Assembly: GCA_017601265.1 (NCBI GenBank)
Contig: JAFNJA010000005.1
Span: 1-33,013, forward strand
Direction: 5' to 3'
Source: Candidatus Brockarchaeota archaeon
GTDB lineage: Archaea > Thermoproteota > EX4484-205 > DTQO01
Length of the DNA stretch: 33,013 bases
Part shown: piece by piece, positions 8,692 to 16,620 of the stretch
Layout of the letters: every line of letters starts with the position of its first letter
Numbering within the stretch: position 1 is the stretch's first letter
Translations under genes and position numbers: made by a program
Notes under the pieces: generated by a model
Databases searched by the model: none
What the model was told of the DNA's origin: nothing
Seen by the model: the letters and a program-made list of their open reading frames with translations, nothing else

Positions 8692-10098
8692 CTACCGCGT
8701 TTTCACGGTCTCGGCGAAAAGCCGCGTCACCTCTATCAGCTTCGTGATGTCTTCCTGGGTGTGCACGTACGATATGTTGTTGAAGTGCGTCGGGAGGCCG
8801 AAGATCCCGCGGTTGATCAGGAAAAGCCCGTATCGCCAGAGAGCGTCCATGTCGCCCTTGAACACGTCCTTGGCGTTCCTTACCTCCCCGGCCTTGAAGT
8901 GCACGTAGAAGGTGGACCCGAGGCCCGTAACCGTGACGCCCTTCCCTTCGAAAGCTTCCGAGATGCCCCTCCTCGCCCTCGCTCCCAAGCCGTTGATGTG
9001 GTCGTAGACCGCCTTGTCCTCCAGAACCTTGAGCGTTTCCAACCCCGCCCTCATCGTGACGGGGTTGCCGCAGAACGTGCCGCCCTGGTAAGCGAGCTGG
9101 TGCGGCTGGTACTTCCACGGGTCCATCCTCTGCATCACCTCCCTCGGCCCCGCGATGGCCCCGATCGGGTGCCCTCCGCCGATTATCTTCCCAAGCACCG
9201 TGAGGTCAGGCTTTACCTTGAGGTACTCCTGGGCCCCTCCCTTCGAGAGCCTGAATCCCGTTATGACCTCGTCGAAGATCAAGAGCGAACCCGACCTTTC
9301 GCAAAGCTCCTTCAAGCCTTCCAGGAACCCCCTCTCGGCCGGGACGCAACCTTGCCCGAGCATCGGCTCGACGAGGATGCACGCGAGCCTTTCGCCCCTT
9401 ACCCTCCTCTTGACCCCGTTCAGGTCGTTGTAAGGGAGCAGGACCGTGTTCCTCAGCTCCGACTTCGGCAAACCCGCCGAAGGGAGCCTTTCGAATGGAG
9501 GCTTGGTTCCGACGTGGACGTCATTGAAACCTCCGTGCCAGCCGCCTTCGAATTTCCCCACCTTCGCCCTGCCCGTGTAAGCCCTGGCGAGCCGCAGGGC
9601 GTACATCGCCGCCTCGGTCCCGCTGTTCGTGAACCTAACCATCTCCGCGGACGGGAGCATCCTCCCGATCTGCTCCGCCAGAAGGATCTCGCACTCGTTG
9701 AACGTCCCGTAATGGGAGGATCTCTCGACCTGCTCCTTAACGGCCTTCACGACCGGGGGGTAGTTGTGCCCCAGGATCAGCGCGCCGTGGCCGTTCCAAT
9801 AGTCAACGTACCTGTTCCCATCCGCGTCGATGAGCACGTTTCCGTCCGCCGACACAACGCAGAAAGGGTACGGCTTGAACGCCCTTATGTTGTGGTTCAC
9901 GCCCCCGGGCATGGCGTTCCTCGCCCTTTCAAAGAGCTCCGCGGATCTCTTCGTCCTAGACTTGTATTCCTCTTCTACGGACGACACTTTTCCTCGCACC
10001 GGCTCCGGAGCTGGCGATTTAGTTCTTTTGATGCCGAAAGCGTCGCGCGCGCGTTGCTTGGAAGAAAGGTTAATAGTCTTCGCAGGGCGCCTCGGCAA
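8692..10098 (-). CDS. Class III aminotransferase, glutamate-1-semialdehyde aminomutase-like
   Basis: A fold-type I PLP enzyme of 468 residues in the HemL-like branch. It shows MPGGVNHNIRAF, YVDYWNGHGALILGH, NSGTEAAMYALRLARAYTGR, FDEVITGFR and the PLP-binding Lys304 in VLGKIIGGGHPIGA. No heme genes are nearby. It is paired with an MlrC protein and opposite an Ord-like dehydrogenase, so catabolism of an amino compound is at least as likely as heme synthesis. The TTG at 10098 gives a basic ~35-residue leader not typical of the family. A TATA-like AACTAAATC near 10020-10026 favours a start at an in-frame GTG at 9999 or 9987 (VSSVEEEYKSR). Confidence 0.88.
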   Translation of the reverse strand: MPRRPAKTINLSSKQRARDAFGIKRTKSPAPEPVRGKVSSVEEEYKSRTKRSAELFERARNAMPGGVNHNIRAFKPYPFCVVSADGNVLIDADGNRYVDYWNGHGALILGHNYPPVVKAVKEQVERSSHYGTFNECEILLAEQIGRMLPSAEMVRFTNSGTEAAMYALRLARAYTGRAKVGKFEGGWHGGFNDVHVGTKPPFERLPSAGLPKSELRNTVLLPYNDLNGVKRRVRGERLACILVEPMLGQGCVPAERGFLEGLKELCERSGSLLIFDEVITGFRLSKGGAQEYLKVKPDLTVLGKIIGGGHPIGAIAGPREVMQRMDPWKYQPHQLAYQGGTFCGNPVTMRAGLETLKVLEDKAVYDHINGLGARARRGISEAFEGKGVTVTGLGSTFYVHFKAGEVRNAKDVFKGDMDALWRYGLFLINRGIFGLPTHFNNISYVHTQEDITKLIEVTRLFAETVKTR

Positions 10099-10129
10099 GG
10101 CATTACAGCCGATTCCAAGTAACGCGGGG

Positions 10130-10141
10130 GAAAAATAATAT
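10130..10141 (+). promoter_or_regulatory. TATA-like box for the small protein at 10177
   Basis: AAAAATAATATC is centred about 40 bases upstream of the ATG. Predicted start of transcription is near 10162. Confidence 0.4.
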
Positions 10142-10176
10142 CAGAACCAAAGCGGAGCCGGCGGCGGAGGATAAGC

Positions 10177-10404
10177 ATGCCTGAAGACGTCCTGGACAGG
10201 ATCCAGAAAGCGATCGACAACTACGTCCGCTTGCAGGGAAAGGATTGGGTCTTGTCGAAAAACAACGTCAACCTGGACGTAAATTCTGCCGCCTTCAGCG
10301 AGGGGGACATAACCTACCTGATCAGCGTGAGCAGGGGGTACGGGATAAGCAGCAACGTGTTGGCGGACAAGAACAAAGCCGTTTGGCGATTCTTGGCCAA
10401 GTAG
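10177..10404 (+). CDS. Small hypothetical protein (75 aa)
   Basis: ATG-started frame of 75 codons with its own TATA-like box upstream and an oligo-T stretch downstream, so it looks like a stand-alone transcription unit. The protein is soluble and mixed alpha/beta in character. It starts with an amphipathic helix (PEDVLDRIQKAIDNYVRL), and the later part contains DITYLISVSRGYGISSNVLADKN. No cysteine or metal motif is present and I do not recognise a family. It is divergent from the aminotransferase and upstream of the PPP phosphatase. Confidence 0.6.
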   Translation: MPEDVLDRIQKAIDNYVRLQGKDWVLSKNNVNLDVNSAAFSEGDITYLISVSRGYGISSNVLADKNKAVWRFLAK

Positions 10405-10427
10405 CACCAAAGCTTCTCCCCAGAGCC

Positions 10428-10435
10428 TTTTTTTT
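10428..10435 (+). terminator. Oligo-T transcription terminator
   Basis: Eight consecutive T residues 24 bases after the stop of the small protein gene, in an otherwise G+C-rich context. Archaeal RNA polymerase terminates at such U-tracts. Confidence 0.55.
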
Positions 10436-10535
10436 CCCACGTTTCGCCCTTCCATTCCATCCAGACCTCCGTCCGAGCTTTCGCCGCCGCGCATTCCGCC
10501 TTCCCGGAGCTGCCGCCGGCAAGGCCGGTACCAAG

Positions 10536-10544
10536 CCTTTAATT
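10536..10544 (+). promoter_or_regulatory. TATA-like box for the PPP phosphatase
   Basis: CCTTTAATT is centred about 26 bases before a GTG at 10567. This suggests that a leaderless GTG there, rather than the GTG at 10561, is the true start. Confidence 0.4.
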
Positions 10545-10560
10545 CCCTTCAGATCTTTCG

Positions 10561-11430
10561 GTGCCCGTGCGCGCGGACGTTTCCTCGGTGTGGGAAGACC
10601 CGGACAAGGTGAGGGAATTCGGCGAGGAAGAGGTGACGAACCTCCTGCAAGAATCCCTGGAGGCTTTCCGCGATGAACGCAACCTGCTTCGCATAGGCCG
10701 GGGAAAAACCCTGTTCGTGGGAGACACGCACGGCAACTTCTCGGCCACGAAGGAAGCTTTCCGCGCCTTCTCGAGCGGAGGCTTCGACAGGATCGTGTTC
10801 TTGGGAGACTACGTGGACCGCGGGGAGGAGCAGCTCGAAAACGCAAACTTCGTCCTAAGCCTCAGGCTCGCCAAGCCCGAACGGGTTTTACTCTTGCGGG
10901 GAAACCACGAGACCTTCTCCACGAACTCCAGGTACGGGTTCCGGCAGGCGGTGGCCGAAAAGCTTCCGGAAGGTTTCTTCGTGCTTTACAACCGCGCTTT
11001 CTCTTACCTGCCCCTCGCCGCCGTGACTTGGGACGGCATCTTCGCGGTGCACGGGGGGATAGCGGAGGGCCTCGATAGTATCGGTCAGATAGACGGCCTT
11101 CCAAGGGGGGAGCTGGAGCCGACCAGCGACCTGGTCCTGCAGCTCCTGTGGAACGATCCTTCCGAGGAGGTGGACGGCTTCGCGTTCAACGACCAAAGGG
11201 GTGGCTTTTGCTACTACGGACAAGGCGCCCTGGCCAAGTTCATGGACGCGAACGGGTTGAGGATGCTCCTCCGTTCTCACGAGGTTTTCCTCGAGGGATT
11301 CAAGCGTTTCTTCGGCGGAAAGCTCCTCAGCATCTTCTCCTCGACGGGGTATTGCGGCCTTCCGATCAAGGGGAAGGTCGCCTGCCTGTCGAGCGACGGA
11401 GAGGTGAGCCTGATGGGCATCGAGGGCTAA
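10561..11430 (+). CDS. PPP-family serine/threonine protein phosphatase (PP1-arch type)
   Basis: A 289-residue metallophosphoesterase with the complete PPP signature: GDTHG (Asp55, His57), GDYVDRG, RGNHE, a histidine in AVHGG and RSHE near the C-terminus. These residues bind two metals and the phosphate of phosphoserine/threonine. The order and spacing match archaeal PP1-like enzymes. A short N-terminal helical extension (about 45 residues) precedes the catalytic core, with no other domain. It probably reverses archaeal Ser/Thr kinase signalling in the cytoplasm; no kinase is encoded nearby. Two in-frame GTG codons (10561, 10567) compete as starts, and promoter spacing favours 10567. Confidence 0.93.
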   Translation: MPVRADVSSVWEDPDKVREFGEEEVTNLLQESLEAFRDERNLLRIGRGKTLFVGDTHGNFSATKEAFRAFSSGGFDRIVFLGDYVDRGEEQLENANFVLSLRLAKPERVLLLRGNHETFSTNSRYGFRQAVAEKLPEGFFVLYNRAFSYLPLAAVTWDGIFAVHGGIAEGLDSIGQIDGLPRGELEPTSDLVLQLLWNDPSEEVDGFAFNDQRGGFCYYGQGALAKFMDANGLRMLLRSHEVFLEGFKRFFGGKLLSIFSSTGYCGLPIKGKVACLSSDGEVSLMGIEG

Positions 11431-11506
11431 AGGCTTCGGCGGAGGCTAACCGATCTCCGGAACCTTCGTGCTTGGGCGTGCGCCAAGCTTATGGATTGGG
11501 CGCAGC

Positions 11507-11986
11507 TCACCGCCCAAGCAGCCTGCAAGCGAGTTTGGCAGTCCTTTCGCCGAGTTCCTCGCACAGCTTCTTCGTCTTCTCGTCCGGCTTGCCGACGCTT
11601 GCAACCCCGTAGTGCTTGTCCGAGCTGTTCCCCTGCACAACCATGCCGTGCACGAGCATGGCTTGCAAGATGGAAAGTATGGCCGTCTCGGCGCCGGTAG
11701 CGGTGCCTCCGGCTGACGTGAACGCGGCGCCGACCTTTCCTTCCAACCGCCCGTGTATCTCGACCGAATCGTCAAAGACGGCCTTCAGCTTTCCCGACAT
11801 CTCCCCGTAGTACGTGGGCGACCCCGCTATTATCGCGTCGTAACCCTCCAGGCTCTTGGCGTCGAAGCCGTCGACCTTCTTAACTTCTACCTCGCTCCCT
11901 TCCACCTTTTTCGCTCCGCGGGCCACGGCCTTGGCCATCTCCTCGGTGTTCCCGGACCTCGAGTCGTACAGGACCAGCAGCTTCAT
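11507..11986 (-). CDS. Flavodoxin/WrbA-like flavoprotein
   Basis: A 159-residue flavodoxin-fold protein starting at the ATG at 11986. The FMN phosphate loop is LYDSRSGNTEEMA (residues 6-18). The 50s loop is AGSPTYYGEMSGKLK, and SAGGTATGAETAI in the middle matches the WrbA/NAD(P)H:quinone oxidoreductase style. Other in-frame starts up to 12166 would run back through the divergent gatC promoter and add non-conserved sequence, so they are rejected. It could carry electrons or reduce quinones. It is divergent from gatC, with TATA boxes for both genes in the 58-base gap. Confidence 0.87.
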   Translation of the reverse strand: MKLLVLYDSRSGNTEEMAKAVARGAKKVEGSEVEVKKVDGFDAKSLEGYDAIIAGSPTYYGEMSGKLKAVFDDSVEIHGRLEGKVGAAFTSAGGTATGAETAILSILQAMLVHGMVVQGNSSDKHYGVASVGKPDEKTKKLCEELGERTAKLACRLLGR

Positions 11987-12005
11987 GCCTCCCACCGCCG
12001 TCAGA

Positions 12006-12022
12006 CTTAAAGATAAAAATAT
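12006..12022. promoter_or_regulatory. Divergent TATA region between flavodoxin and gatC
   Basis: The A/T-rich block TTAAAGATAAAAATATC serves both directions. It is about 27 bases from the flavodoxin ATG (11986) and about 27 bases from the gatC ATG (12045). Both mRNAs would be leaderless. Confidence 0.5.
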
Positions 12023-12044
12023 CCTCGGCGGCGGGGCTTCAAAC

Positions 12045-12350
12045 ATGGCGGAAGGTTCGGCAGGCAAGAGGTTCACGGTCAGCGAGCTCAGGAAATACGC
12101 GTCCCTCGCGAAGATCAAGCTGCAAAGCAGCGAGGAGGTTCGGCTCGCTTCGGAGCTGGGCCGCATATTGAGCTACTTCGAGCAGATCAAGGAGGTCGAT
12201 ACCGAGGGCGTCGAGCCGACTTACAGCGTGACGGGCGCCGTGAACAGGTTGAGGGAAGACCGGCCAGGGCCATGCCTGAGCCAGGATGAGGCCACGGCGA
12301 ACGCGGCGGAGAAGGAGAGGGGTTACGTCAAGTCTCCAAAAGCCTTCTAG
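12045..12350 (+). CDS. gatC: Asp-tRNA(Asn)/Glu-tRNA(Gln) amidotransferase subunit C
   Basis: A 101-residue GatC. The family pattern is clear: KYASLAKIKLQSSEEVRLASELGRIL, then the VDTEGVEPTYSV turn and LREDRP. GatC wraps around GatA and stabilises the GatCAB amidotransferase, which converts misacylated Asp-tRNA(Asn) or Glu-tRNA(Gln) to the amide form. The ATG is 27 bases after the TATA-like region. Start codons further upstream in the same frame lie inside the promoter and the divergent gene. It is followed by gatA after 16 bases. Confidence 0.9.
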   Translation: MAEGSAGKRFTVSELRKYASLAKIKLQSSEEVRLASELGRILSYFEQIKEVDTEGVEPTYSVTGAVNRLREDRPGPCLSQDEATANAAEKERGYVKSPKAF

Positions 12351-12366
12351 TGAACAGTGAAACCGC

Positions 12367-13809
12367 TTGAGGACACTAAGCGCCGTCATGGACGTAAAGA
12401 ACGGGAATGCGACGGCCGCCGAACTGGCAGCCAGGGCGATGGAAACCATCGAGAGGAAGGAACCCCTCATACGCGCCTTCATAACGGTCGCCGAGCGCGC
12501 GGTGGAGGCGGCGGAGGAGGTGGACAGAAAGATCGCCAGGGGGGAAGACGCGGGATCGCTCGCTGGCCTGCCCATAGCCATCAAGGACAACATCAGCGTG
12601 AAGGGGATGCGCAACACGTGCGGGTCGAGGATGTTGGCAAACTACGTCCCTCCGTACAACGCGACCGTCGTCGACAAGCTCTTGGCCCAGGGCGCGGTCA
12701 TATGCGGCAAGACCACGATGGACGAGTTCGCGATGGGCTCGTCGACCGAGACATGCTTCTTCGGTCCGGCGCGCAACCCGTGGGACGTTTCGAGGGTTCC
12801 AGGAGGGAGCAGCGGGGGAAGCGCCGCCGCCGTCGCATCGGGCGAGGTTCCCGCTGCCTTGGGCAGCGACACGGGCGGGAGCGCGAGGTGCCCCGCGGCC
12901 TTCACCGGAACAGTCGGTTTGAAACCGACGTACGGGAGGGTGTCGAGGTGGGGGCTCGTTTCGTATTCCCACTCCCTGGAGCAAATCTCCCCGATCGCGC
13001 CGGACGTCCTCGGGGTTGCCGCCCTTTTGGGCGCCATCGCAGGATCCGATGGAAGGGACGCGACAAGCGCCGAGGTGGAGGTCCCGTCCTACGTCGACGA
13101 GGCTACAGCTGAACCCGGGAGGTTCAGGGTGGGCGTCGTCAAGGAGTTCTTCGGCGAGGGGACGGACGAAAGGGTGGCTAACCTCGTCTACGGCGCCTTG
13201 GAGAAGGTCAAGGAGGCCGGAGGAAGCTTGGAGCAGGTCTCAATCCCGTGCCTGAGGTACGCCTTGCCCACCTACTACTTGATCGCCATGAGCGAGTGCT
13301 CGAGCAACCTTTCAAGGTTCGACGGCTTGAGGTACGGCTTCCACCTCGACGCGAAGCCAAACGAAGGTTGGGACGAACTCTTCTCCAGGACCAGGGCTGC
13401 AGGGTTCGGGGACGAGGTGAAGAGGAGGATAATACTCGGGACGTTCGCCCTGTCAGCCGGATACTACGACGAGTGGTTCGTGAAAGCCGCCAAAGTCAGG
13501 ACCCTCGTAATCAGGGACTTCCTGAGGGCGTTCAAGTCGTTCGACATCCTCGCGGGGCCCACGATGCCCTGCCTGCCTTGGAAGGTGGGGGAGCTTGCGG
13601 ACCCCTTGAGCGTGTACAGGATGGACGTGGACACGGTCGCCGTAAACCTGGCCGGGCTCCCCGCGATCAGCCTTCCCGCCGGCCTCGCGGGCGGGCTGCC
13701 CGCCGGCCTCCAGCTCATAGGCAGGCACTTCGAGGAGCCTTTCCTGCTGAGGGTTTCTTACGCTTACGAGCAAATCACGGGGTTTCCGAAGAACGTCCCG
13801 GTAAGCTAG
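12367..13809 (+). CDS. gatA: Asp-tRNA(Asn)/Glu-tRNA(Gln) amidotransferase subunit A
   Basis: A 480-residue amidase-signature enzyme. The catalytic Ser-cisSer-Lys triad is visible: Lys73 in PIAIKDN, Ser148 in GGSSGGS and nucleophile Ser172 in GSDTGGSARCPAAF. Full length and neighbourhood (directly after gatC) support GatA, the glutaminase subunit that supplies ammonia to GatB. The position after the nucleophile motif, often Gln in bacterial GatA (RQPAAF), is Cys here (RCPAAF). The start is TTG at 12367. GatB is not in the window, so the complex must be completed by a distant gene. Confidence 0.93.
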   Translation: MRTLSAVMDVKNGNATAAELAARAMETIERKEPLIRAFITVAERAVEAAEEVDRKIARGEDAGSLAGLPIAIKDNISVKGMRNTCGSRMLANYVPPYNATVVDKLLAQGAVICGKTTMDEFAMGSSTETCFFGPARNPWDVSRVPGGSSGGSAAAVASGEVPAALGSDTGGSARCPAAFTGTVGLKPTYGRVSRWGLVSYSHSLEQISPIAPDVLGVAALLGAIAGSDGRDATSAEVEVPSYVDEATAEPGRFRVGVVKEFFGEGTDERVANLVYGALEKVKEAGGSLEQVSIPCLRYALPTYYLIAMSECSSNLSRFDGLRYGFHLDAKPNEGWDELFSRTRAAGFGDEVKRRIILGTFALSAGYYDEWFVKAAKVRTLVIRDFLRAFKSFDILAGPTMPCLPWKVGELADPLSVYRMDVDTVAVNLAGLPAISLPAGLAGGLPAGLQLIGRHFEEPFLLRVSYAYEQITGFPKNVPVS

Positions 13810-13885
13810 CCCGCCGGCCTTGGCGTGCGCTACCCTCGCGGAAGAACCTCAAAATCCGGGCCGGCCCGCAGCGCTTTCGGGGGAA

Positions 13886-13895
13886 CATTTAAGCG
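13886..13895 (+). promoter_or_regulatory. TATA-like box for the FGGY kinase
   Basis: ACATTTAAGC is centred about 36 bases before the TTG at 13926, predicting a leader of about 10 bases. Confidence 0.4.
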
Positions 13896-13925
13896 CCGTA
13901 AACGGCCGCGAAAAGTCTCAGAGGT

Positions 13926-15374
13926 TTGAGGGCCCTCGGAATCGACGTCGGGACCACGAGCGTGAAAACCGCTATCTTCGACACCGAACGAGGGCTCGTC
14001 GACCATTCGGCGGTAGACATCTCGAGCCTGACGAGGCGCCCCGGGCCGAACTTCGCGGAGAGGAGCGCGGACGAGGTGTGGAGGAACGTCGCGAATGCTT
14101 TGCGCTCGATGGAGCACGCGCGGAGCGTTGAGGCGCTTTCGGTCGACGCGACAAGCGGGACTATAATAGCGGTCGACTCCAAAGGCTCCCCCATCTGCCC
14201 CGCCATCTTGTACGCCGACAAGAGGTCCCATAAAGAGGCAGAGGAGGTCTTGGAGGCGAGCGAGAGCGCAAGGGAGTACCAAACCTTCCTCCCGGTCGAC
14301 GCAAGCCTCGTACTTCCCAAGGTTCTGTGGCTGAGGAGAAACCTGCGGGACTTCGGGAAGGTTTCAGGCATACTCCACGAAAGCGACTTCGTCGCCATGA
14401 AGCTCTGCGGGGTCGTAAGGACGAGCCCGAACGTCGCGGGGAAGTCGCACGTGGACGTCAGGTCAGGGAAATACCTCAAAAGCGTCTACGAGGACCTGAA
14501 AGTTCCTTTGTCCCTCATGCCTCCCATAGCGGAAGTCGGGGACGTCGTGGGCTTCGTCACCGAATGCGCCTCGGCCGAGACCGGGTTGCCCGAGGGCATT
14601 CCGGTGGTCAACGGGGTCACGGACGCGACCGCGGGGGACGTCGCCACCGGGACCCTCGAAAAAGGCCAGCTCAACGCCACGATCGGCACGACCCTCGTCG
14701 CGCACGCGGTCGTGGACGAGCCGGTGCCGGACTCGAAGAAACGCATCTACTACAAGACCTTCCTCGGCCCGACTTACCTGGCCGGGGGCGCGACGGACGC
14801 GGGCACGCTCCCGCTCGACGCCGTCTGCGCCGCTTTCCGCCTCAGCTTGGGCGACCTCGACCTGGCCGCGTCGAAAGTTCCAGCCGGCTGCGACGGGCTC
14901 TTGGCGCAACCCCAGTGGACCGGGACGAGGGTTCCGGACCACAACCCGGACGTGCGCGGGTTCTTCATCGGCTTGACGGCCAAGAACTGCACCCCAGGCC
15001 ACATCTTCAGAAGCCTTCTCGAAGGGAACGCGGCCGTACTTTCCGAAGTCATCGGGATAATCGAAAGCGTCACGAGAGTCGGCATAAAGGAGGTGAGGGT
15101 TTGCGGAGGGGGTTCGAGGAGCGACGTCCAGAACCAGATCGTGGCCGACATGACGGGCCTCGAGGTTTTGGCGCTGGAGAACGTGGAGGCCGCGGCCGGG
15201 TCCGCCTTGATCGCGGCTTGGGGGGCTGGAGGAAAAAGGGACATCGGCAAGCTAGCGGCCAAGGCAGTGAAGCCGAGGAGGAAGTACTTTCCGCGGGAGA
15301 ATCTAGCAGAAATTTACCGAAGCCAAAGGGACCTCCTCCGCGACCTTACGGCCAGGATATACGGCAAACGCTGA
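13926..15374 (+). CDS. FGGY-family carbohydrate kinase (xylulokinase-like)
   Basis: A 482-residue sugar kinase of the FGGY family. The N-terminal ATPase core starts with GIDVGTTSVKTAIFD (phosphate 1 motif). The catalytic Asp lies in VVNGVTDATAGD, and the second ATPase motif in ATIGTTLVAHA. The C-terminal adenosine motif is VRVCGGGSRSDVQNQIVADM, followed by ENVEAAAGSALIAAWGAG. It most resembles xylulokinases, but family members also phosphorylate rhamnulose, fuculose, ribulose, glycerol and erythritol. Together with the isomerase(s) at 3453-5342 and the aldolase at 5368 it could complete an isomerase-kinase-aldolase route. Start is TTG at 13926, supported by a TATA-like box. Confidence 0.88.
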   Translation: MRALGIDVGTTSVKTAIFDTERGLVDHSAVDISSLTRRPGPNFAERSADEVWRNVANALRSMEHARSVEALSVDATSGTIIAVDSKGSPICPAILYADKRSHKEAEEVLEASESAREYQTFLPVDASLVLPKVLWLRRNLRDFGKVSGILHESDFVAMKLCGVVRTSPNVAGKSHVDVRSGKYLKSVYEDLKVPLSLMPPIAEVGDVVGFVTECASAETGLPEGIPVVNGVTDATAGDVATGTLEKGQLNATIGTTLVAHAVVDEPVPDSKKRIYYKTFLGPTYLAGGATDAGTLPLDAVCAAFRLSLGDLDLAASKVPAGCDGLLAQPQWTGTRVPDHNPDVRGFFIGLTAKNCTPGHIFRSLLEGNAAVLSEVIGIIESVTRVGIKEVRVCGGGSRSDVQNQIVADMTGLEVLALENVEAAAGSALIAAWGAGGKRDIGKLAAKAVKPRRKYFPRENLAEIYRSQRDLLRDLTARIYGKR

Positions 15375-15432
15375 GCTAGTCGGAGCGAAACCCCTCGGGT
15401 AGTTGCGAAAAATCGCCTCTTTCTCCCAACCA

Positions 15433-15440
15433 TTTTTATG
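15433..15440 (+). promoter_or_regulatory. TATA-like box for the nucleotidyltransferase gene
   Basis: TTTTTATG lies in a T-rich stretch. It overlaps an in-frame ATG at 15438, so that ATG is unlikely to be transcribed. The next in-frame TTG (15468) sits about 32 bases after the box centre. Confidence 0.45.
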
Positions 15441-15467
15441 CCCTGTCCGCTTTCCCCCGGGGGGAAG

Positions 15468-16553
15468 TTGGGGCCGGGCGCGGAAAAGCGGGAGCGCTTC
15501 AGGCAAGTCGCTAGGGAAATCGCGGCCAAAATTTCCGCGAAGAAGGAAATAGTGGGCGTTTTCCTCTTCGGCTCCGCCGTAAGCGGAGGGTCGGACGAGG
15601 AGAGCGACGTGGACGTCGGTTTGGTTTACGGCGGCTCAAGAATCCGGGAAGGAAGGGAAGAAAGGCGCATCGAGGGAATCCGCGTGGACGTCTGCCACTA
15701 CCCCGCTTCCAGGTTCTCCGGCGTCTTCGAATCCGAAAGCATGCGCGGAAAGCGGGACACCTGGTTCAACGCGAGCTTATGGCTGGGTCTGATGAGGGGG
15801 TGCGAGATAATAGAAGACCCCCTCGGCCTCTTGAGGAGGTGGAAGGAGGCGGCCCTGAGCTGGAAGTGGAGGGAAGGCGAGATCGAGCACCTCGAACTGG
15901 CCTACCTCAAGAACCTGTCCGCTGCCAACCTGTTCATCGAAGAAAAGAGGGTCCTCGAAACGCTGGTCTTCCTGAGGGAAGCCCTTGGTGCTGCCGTTTG
16001 CGCCCGCCTGATGAGGAGCAACCTCGTCCCTTACTGGGATCCCAGGTTCCTCTACCGCAGCATCGTCTCGTCCTGCGAATTGGCGGGATTGCGCGGATTT
16101 TACGAGCGCTTGAACGACCTTGACGCGGTCGATGCCAGTCTCCTGAGGTCTCTCCTGAAAAAGTTGAGGTTCTACGTCGAAAGGGAGGGGGAAAAAAGCT
16201 CGGGAGTTGCGACGCACTTCCACAACGCCCTGGACGGTTACTGGAGGCGCCAATACGCTTCGGCCCTGCTCTCGGCCCGGCTTTCGGCGTTCCTTCTCGC
16301 GCCAAGGGTAGTTTACGGTCCCTCCGCGAGCCTTCCGCCCCTGGCGGACAGGATCTTGGACGGCGGGCAGCACGTCGAAATGATAAAGAAGCTCGAAGGA
16401 TCCGATAAAGGCTTCCACGGATTTTACCTCAACCTGCTCTTCGTCGAAAGGTGGAAACTGGAGGCGCTTCGAGGCGCTTTAGATGCCCTCTGCGCAATAA
16501 GCAATGGCAAGAAGGGAGGCCTGAAGACGCCGTCCCGTCAGGAGGAAACTTAA
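15468..16553 (+). CDS. Nucleotidyltransferase-fold (Pol beta superfamily, MNT/KNTase-like) protein
   Basis: The N-terminal ~100 residues carry the Pol-beta nucleotidyltransferase signature: VFLFGSAVSGG followed by SDVDVGLVY, giving GSx(n)DxD with two metal-binding aspartates, and a later Asp in RVDVCHY as third ligand. The remaining ~260 residues are mostly helical, with many Arg/Lys/Glu, and resemble no domain I can name. Similar proteins transfer nucleotides to small molecules or to proteins, or form minimal nucleotidyltransferase toxin-antitoxin pairs. No HEPN partner gene lies next to it, although the helical C-terminal part could play a similar part in cis. I prefer TTG 15468 as the start because ATG 15438 lies inside the TATA box. 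Confidence 0.75.
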   Translation: MGPGAEKRERFRQVAREIAAKISAKKEIVGVFLFGSAVSGGSDEESDVDVGLVYGGSRIREGREERRIEGIRVDVCHYPASRFSGVFESESMRGKRDTWFNASLWLGLMRGCEIIEDPLGLLRRWKEAALSWKWREGEIEHLELAYLKNLSAANLFIEEKRVLETLVFLREALGAAVCARLMRSNLVPYWDPRFLYRSIVSSCELAGLRGFYERLNDLDAVDASLLRSLLKKLRFYVEREGEKSSGVATHFHNALDGYWRRQYASALLSARLSAFLLAPRVVYGPSASLPPLADRILDGGQHVEMIKKLEGSDKGFHGFYLNLLFVERWKLEALRGALDALCAISNGKKGGLKTPSRQEET

Positions 16554-16620
16554 CTGAATTCGCTTTCGAAGCTCCAAGCAAGTTTTTCGCGCAGCGTCCA
16601 GTTTAACCTGAGCTCGCGTT

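Noticed and set aside
8692..10098. Calling the aminotransferase HemL for heme synthesis
   Set aside because: No other heme gene is present and the neighbours are catabolic-looking; only the GSAM-like family level is supported.
8761..10122. Long plus-strand open frame of over 450 codons opposite the aminotransferase
   Set aside because: High-G+C shadow: Arg/Pro/Asp-rich, no motifs, and fully antisense to a clear class III aminotransferase.
13810..13925. Gap between gatA and the FGGY kinase examined for a small gene
   Set aside because: Only the kinase promoter is visible; no start-to-stop frame with a ribosome site or conserved features.
14327..15379. Plus-strand frame of 350 codons inside the FGGY kinase
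   Set aside because: Arg-rich out-of-frame shadow with no recognisable domain.
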